Origin: CAYRLW01 sp964425215
GTDB taxonomy: Bacteria; Spirochaetota; Spirochaetia; Treponematales; Breznakiellaceae
Reading direction: 5' to 3'
DNA: 46,169 nucleotides
NCBI GenBank assembly: GCA_964425215.1
Contig: CAYRLW010000027.1
Coordinates: forward strand, 1 to 46,169
In this document: positions 43,591 to 46,169 of the stretch, piece by piece
Numbering within the stretch: position 1 is the stretch's first letter
Layout of the letters: each line of letters starts with the position of its first letter
Made by a program: the position numbers and the translations under genes
Notes under the pieces: model-generated
What the model was told of the DNA's origin: nothing
The model's database searches: none
The model's input: only the letters and a program-made list of their open reading frames with translations

Positions 43591-45972
43591 GTGAAAGCAC
43601 AACACAACAATTATTTTTCCCGAACCTTTATTTTTATAACAATCCTTTTACTCGTTCTCTCTATAATTTTAACGGTATACAGCTTTTTGCGGGGCGCCTT
43701 GGTGGAAATGTTTTTTTCCCTCCTAATCCTCGGTTCCTCAGCGGTTCTGGCCTTTCTGGGGAGCCGCTTTTTACTTCGATCCCTACGACTGGTGGTGGGA
43801 CAAATATCCAGCCTCCCCGACGGTGATATCGACCTGGCGAAGCGGTTTCCTTTCTCCGATTACGCGGAACTCAGCCCCCTTTCTAAGGGAATCAACATTT
43901 TTCTTGCCCGGCTCCACGTGCTTTTACAACGCTTAAAAGATATTTCCAGTCGTACCGGTTTTACCAGCGAAGGGGTAGCCTCAAGCTCAGAAGAACTCTC
44001 AGCCACGATTCACCAAATCAGCGTATCCACCACCAACCTTAGCCGCAACAGCCAACGGCTGGACGAAGAAATTTCCACAGCGAGGGAAGAAATTCTCCAG
44101 ATCCGGGACCAGCTGTCCGTGATCGTTCAAAATATGGAAACCCAGCGAAACGACGGCCAAGCGGCCTCCGTCTCGGCGGTCCGAATGGGAGAATCGGTGT
44201 CCAGTACACGGCAAGATGCCACCACCAAGGCGCAGATAGCCATACAACTGGAAAAGGAAGCCCGAGACAGCATCCGAGCGGTGTCCTCTTCTTTGGGGGC
44301 TTTTCGGGATATTACCGCGTCCATCGACAACATTGGGGACGTGGTAAAGGTGATCGCGGGAATCTCCAGCCGAACCAACCTGTTGGCCATGAACGCGGCC
44401 ATAGAGGCGGCCCACGCGGGAGCCAGCGGCGAGGGCTTCGCGGTGGTAGCCGATGAAATTCGTAAATTAGCCGAATCCACCGCCGTCAACACCAAAAGCA
44501 TCCGGGCGTCCATCACCTCGGTGGTCCAACGGGCCCAGGAAGCCTCTTCCCTGATCGAAACCACGGAAAAATCCTTTACGACCCTGGCCGATGGGATAGA
44601 GCAAATTTCCCAGAGCATGAAGGAAATTTCCCAGCGCATGGATTCCATGGCGGACCACGCCAAAACACTGGATCAGGCGCTTCAATCCCTGACCACGTCC
44701 ACCACCAAAACGACCGAATCGTCGGAAACGGCGACGAAGCTGTCCCATAACGTGGCCGAGCACATCACCGCCATAGCGAACCTATCCCGGGAAAACGCCA
44801 ACGCCTTGACGGAAATGAGCGTGGGCCTCCAGGAAGTAAACACCGCCGTGGTCGATTTAGCCAAGCTTGGAACGGAAAACGCCAGGACTGTAGGGGATTT
44901 GGAAATGTCTATCAGCAAATTTAAAATGATAGATACGGCTTCTTTAAAATCCTCCGATGGCCGCCCGATTGTTTCCTGGATGCGCGTTAAGAAAGAAATT
45001 CCTCCCGAGCCGCGGGACTATCATAATGTACCGGAGACTTCGGCGGACCACTGGTACGGTAGGGAATTTGGTCCCTGGCGTTTAGCCAAAAAGAATCAAC
45101 CCATCGCCCAGGGAGACGGCCACCAGGGTAAGCGTATCGCCCTTATTTTTTCCCCCCAATCGTTCAGCCCCTCCTACGCGGAGGCCTACCTTCGGGGAGC
45201 CCGCCGTTTAGCCGAGACCTTTTCCATGGAGCTCCAGGTTTTTCCCCCCGCCAAGGTTCCCGATGTCCAGAACGCCCACTTCGATTTGGCAATTCTGGTA
45301 CCGGAAAATTCCCAAGGCGATGAGGATACGGCCCAACGGCTCTACCAGGAGAAAATCCCCCTTATTTTTTCCCATACCCCCGTTTCTTCCGAACTCCTCC
45401 CCTACGCCCTTACATGGACCGGGGGAGATTTATGGGGGCAAACCCGGGATGTGGGACGATTGTTGGGTCAAAAACTTGGAAATACCGATTACGCCATCCT
45501 TCAACCCAAAGAGGGAACCGAGCTGTTTTACCCCCGAACCTGGGGCCTGATTACCGAATTAGCCAAAACAAACCCCACCAGCCGAAATTTAGAGAGCTTG
45601 GTTTACCATCCGGAACACAAAAACCGCGTCGATGAGCTGGCCCAGTGGGTTCAACACCTGGGGGCCACTGTAAAAGGGCTGTACTGCGCCGATGAAAGCG
45701 ATGCCCTGGCAGACCTGGCGGAGGCCCTTAGACGAACCGGCCGGGAGGATATGCTCGTGGTAGGTCACGGGGCCAGTAAAGGGACCCTGGACCTGGTACG
45801 GAAAGGTTCGATCCTGGGGGTAACGTACCAAAGCGCCGAGGGAGACGGAGCCTTGGCTGTAAAAGCCGCGCTGGACTGGTTCAGCGGCCTCCTCCTGGAC
45901 CCCCTGACGCTCCTTCCCCACAGCATCGTTACAAAGGAAACCGTGGACTCCTACCTCCCGGCCCAATGGTAA
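43591..45972 (+). CDS. Chemoreceptor with a C-terminal periplasmic-binding-protein-like domain, 793 aa
   Basis: Two close membrane spans (about 10-32 and 38-58) leave almost no periplasmic domain. A HAMP-like region (about 60-115) and the signalling domain follow, with RTNLLAMNAAIEAAHAGASG at about 262 and long coiled coils to about 450. Residues about 512-790 form a type I sugar-binding fold: KRIALIFSPQSFSPSYAEAY, DLAILVPENSQ, LGATVKGLYCADESDALAD, VVGHGASKGTLDLVRKGS and VTKETVDSYL. In normal receptors the ligand domain is N-terminal and periplasmic; here it should be cytoplasmic. The start is GTG or an ATG-like codon after GGAAGGGCC. No methylation-helper genes are nearby. Confidence 0.88.
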   Translation: MKAQHNNYFSRTFIFITILLLVLSIILTVYSFLRGALVEMFFSLLILGSSAVLAFLGSRFLLRSLRLVVGQISSLPDGDIDLAKRFPFSDYAELSPLSKGINIFLARLHVLLQRLKDISSRTGFTSEGVASSSEELSATIHQISVSTTNLSRNSQRLDEEISTAREEILQIRDQLSVIVQNMETQRNDGQAASVSAVRMGESVSSTRQDATTKAQIAIQLEKEARDSIRAVSSSLGAFRDITASIDNIGDVVKVIAGISSRTNLLAMNAAIEAAHAGASGEGFAVVADEIRKLAESTAVNTKSIRASITSVVQRAQEASSLIETTEKSFTTLADGIEQISQSMKEISQRMDSMADHAKTLDQALQSLTTSTTKTTESSETATKLSHNVAEHITAIANLSRENANALTEMSVGLQEVNTAVVDLAKLGTENARTVGDLEMSISKFKMIDTASLKSSDGRPIVSWMRVKKEIPPEPRDYHNVPETSADHWYGREFGPWRLAKKNQPIAQGDGHQGKRIALIFSPQSFSPSYAEAYLRGARRLAETFSMELQVFPPAKVPDVQNAHFDLAILVPENSQGDEDTAQRLYQEKIPLIFSHTPVSSELLPYALTWTGGDLWGQTRDVGRLLGQKLGNTDYAILQPKEGTELFYPRTWGLITELAKTNPTSRNLESLVYHPEHKNRVDELAQWVQHLGATVKGLYCADESDALADLAEALRRTGREDMLVVGHGASKGTLDLVRKGSILGVTYQSAEGDGALAVKAALDWFSGLLLDPLTLLPHSIVTKETVDSYLPAQW

Positions 45973-46009
45973 CAAAACTGGTTAGCGGGAGTTGAAAAGG
46001 AATACCCGG

Positions 46010-46044
46010 GAGAGCAAGTTCCCGCGGGGGTATTATGTTGTAGA
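46010..46044 (+). terminator. Possible hairpin after the chemoreceptor
   Basis: AATACCC...GGGTATT with an inner GGGA/TCCC pair forms a stem with a bulge, about 40 bp after the stop. There is no T-run, so support is weak. Confidence 0.35.
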
Positions 46045-46075
46045 ATTTATAGGCACTTCGACGTTTAGAAAGGAG

Positions 46076-46111
46076 AGGCTCTTTCAAAACTCAGGGAGTT
46101 TTGAAAGAGCT
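46076..46111. repeat. Palindromic hairpin repeat, family R, copy 4
   Basis: The arms AGGCTCTTTCAAAACTC and GGAGTTTTGAAAGAGCT pair almost perfectly. It is related to the copies at 1610, 5152 and 14468. Confidence 0.7.
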
Positions 46112-46169
46112 ACCTTAGATGTATATGCAGTATTTTTGCTATTCTTTATAATATAAATATTTATTTTTA

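Noticed and set aside
1..46169. CRISPR arrays, rRNA genes, insertion sequences with transposase, toxin-antitoxin pairs
   Set aside because: Looked for and not seen; the repeats present are isolated palindromes, not regularly spaced arrays.

Overview
The window looks like chromosomal DNA of a mid-GC spirochaete of the Treponema type, possibly a free-living or gut treponeme. The signs are many lipoproteins with relaxed lipoboxes, many methyl-accepting and PAS-type signalling proteins, a long serine hydroxymethyltransferase of the spirochaete/Chlamydia kind, PEGA and CsgG-like lipoproteins, a TAXI-TRAP transporter and an orphan TrpB2. The species cannot be fixed from the sequence alone.

Layout. 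1-1980: an AT-richer accessory stretch with one unknown gene, a decayed tyrosine recombinase and tRNA-Ala(CGC); it reads as the remnant of a tRNA-associated integrated element. 2099-10458: housekeeping genes (family 2 glycosyltransferase, TrpB2, RsuA, UppP, a lipoprotein, a YuiD-like membrane protein) and a chemoreceptor interrupted by an in-frame TAG. 10557-14452: grpE-dnaK-dnaJ. 14624-17032: uridine kinase and a response-regulator/PAS/histidine-kinase protein. 17177-26148, minus strand: a sugar region with rbsBAC and, upstream, a five-gene set (D-lyxose isomerase, sensor kinase, NarL-type regulator, two different substrate-binding proteins). 26282-32693: a UPF0303 gene, then a CheB-CheR-PAS protein followed by a PAS hybrid kinase interrupted by an in-frame TAA. 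32791-34430: glyA behind a ZTP riboswitch. 34575-38574: a three-gene lipoprotein/CsgG-like/TPR operon with a near-consensus promoter. 38605-42168: a TAXI-TRAP transporter operon with a DUF1850 gene. 42314-45972: an AI-2E family permease divergent from a chemoreceptor that carries a periplasmic-binding-protein-like domain at its cytoplasmic C-terminus.

How the genes fit together. The main regulatory signal is in the sugar region. The promoters of the isomerase/two-component operon and of rbsBAC carry related 14-bp imperfect palindromes (RTGAC-N4-RTCAT). Each lies exactly 17 bp upstream of the -35 box, and both promoters have a 17-bp -35/-10 spacer. This suggests one activator, most simply the response regulator encoded in the same region, switching on sensing, isomerisation and import together. 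The C-terminal sugar-binding-like domain of the chemoreceptor at 43591 suggests that an intracellular small molecule is read directly into chemotaxis.

Two large signalling genes have single-base nonsense changes (TAG at 5470, TAA at 28255) in otherwise intact frames. Several short palindromic repeats are scattered between genes, and one sits inside the integrase remnant.
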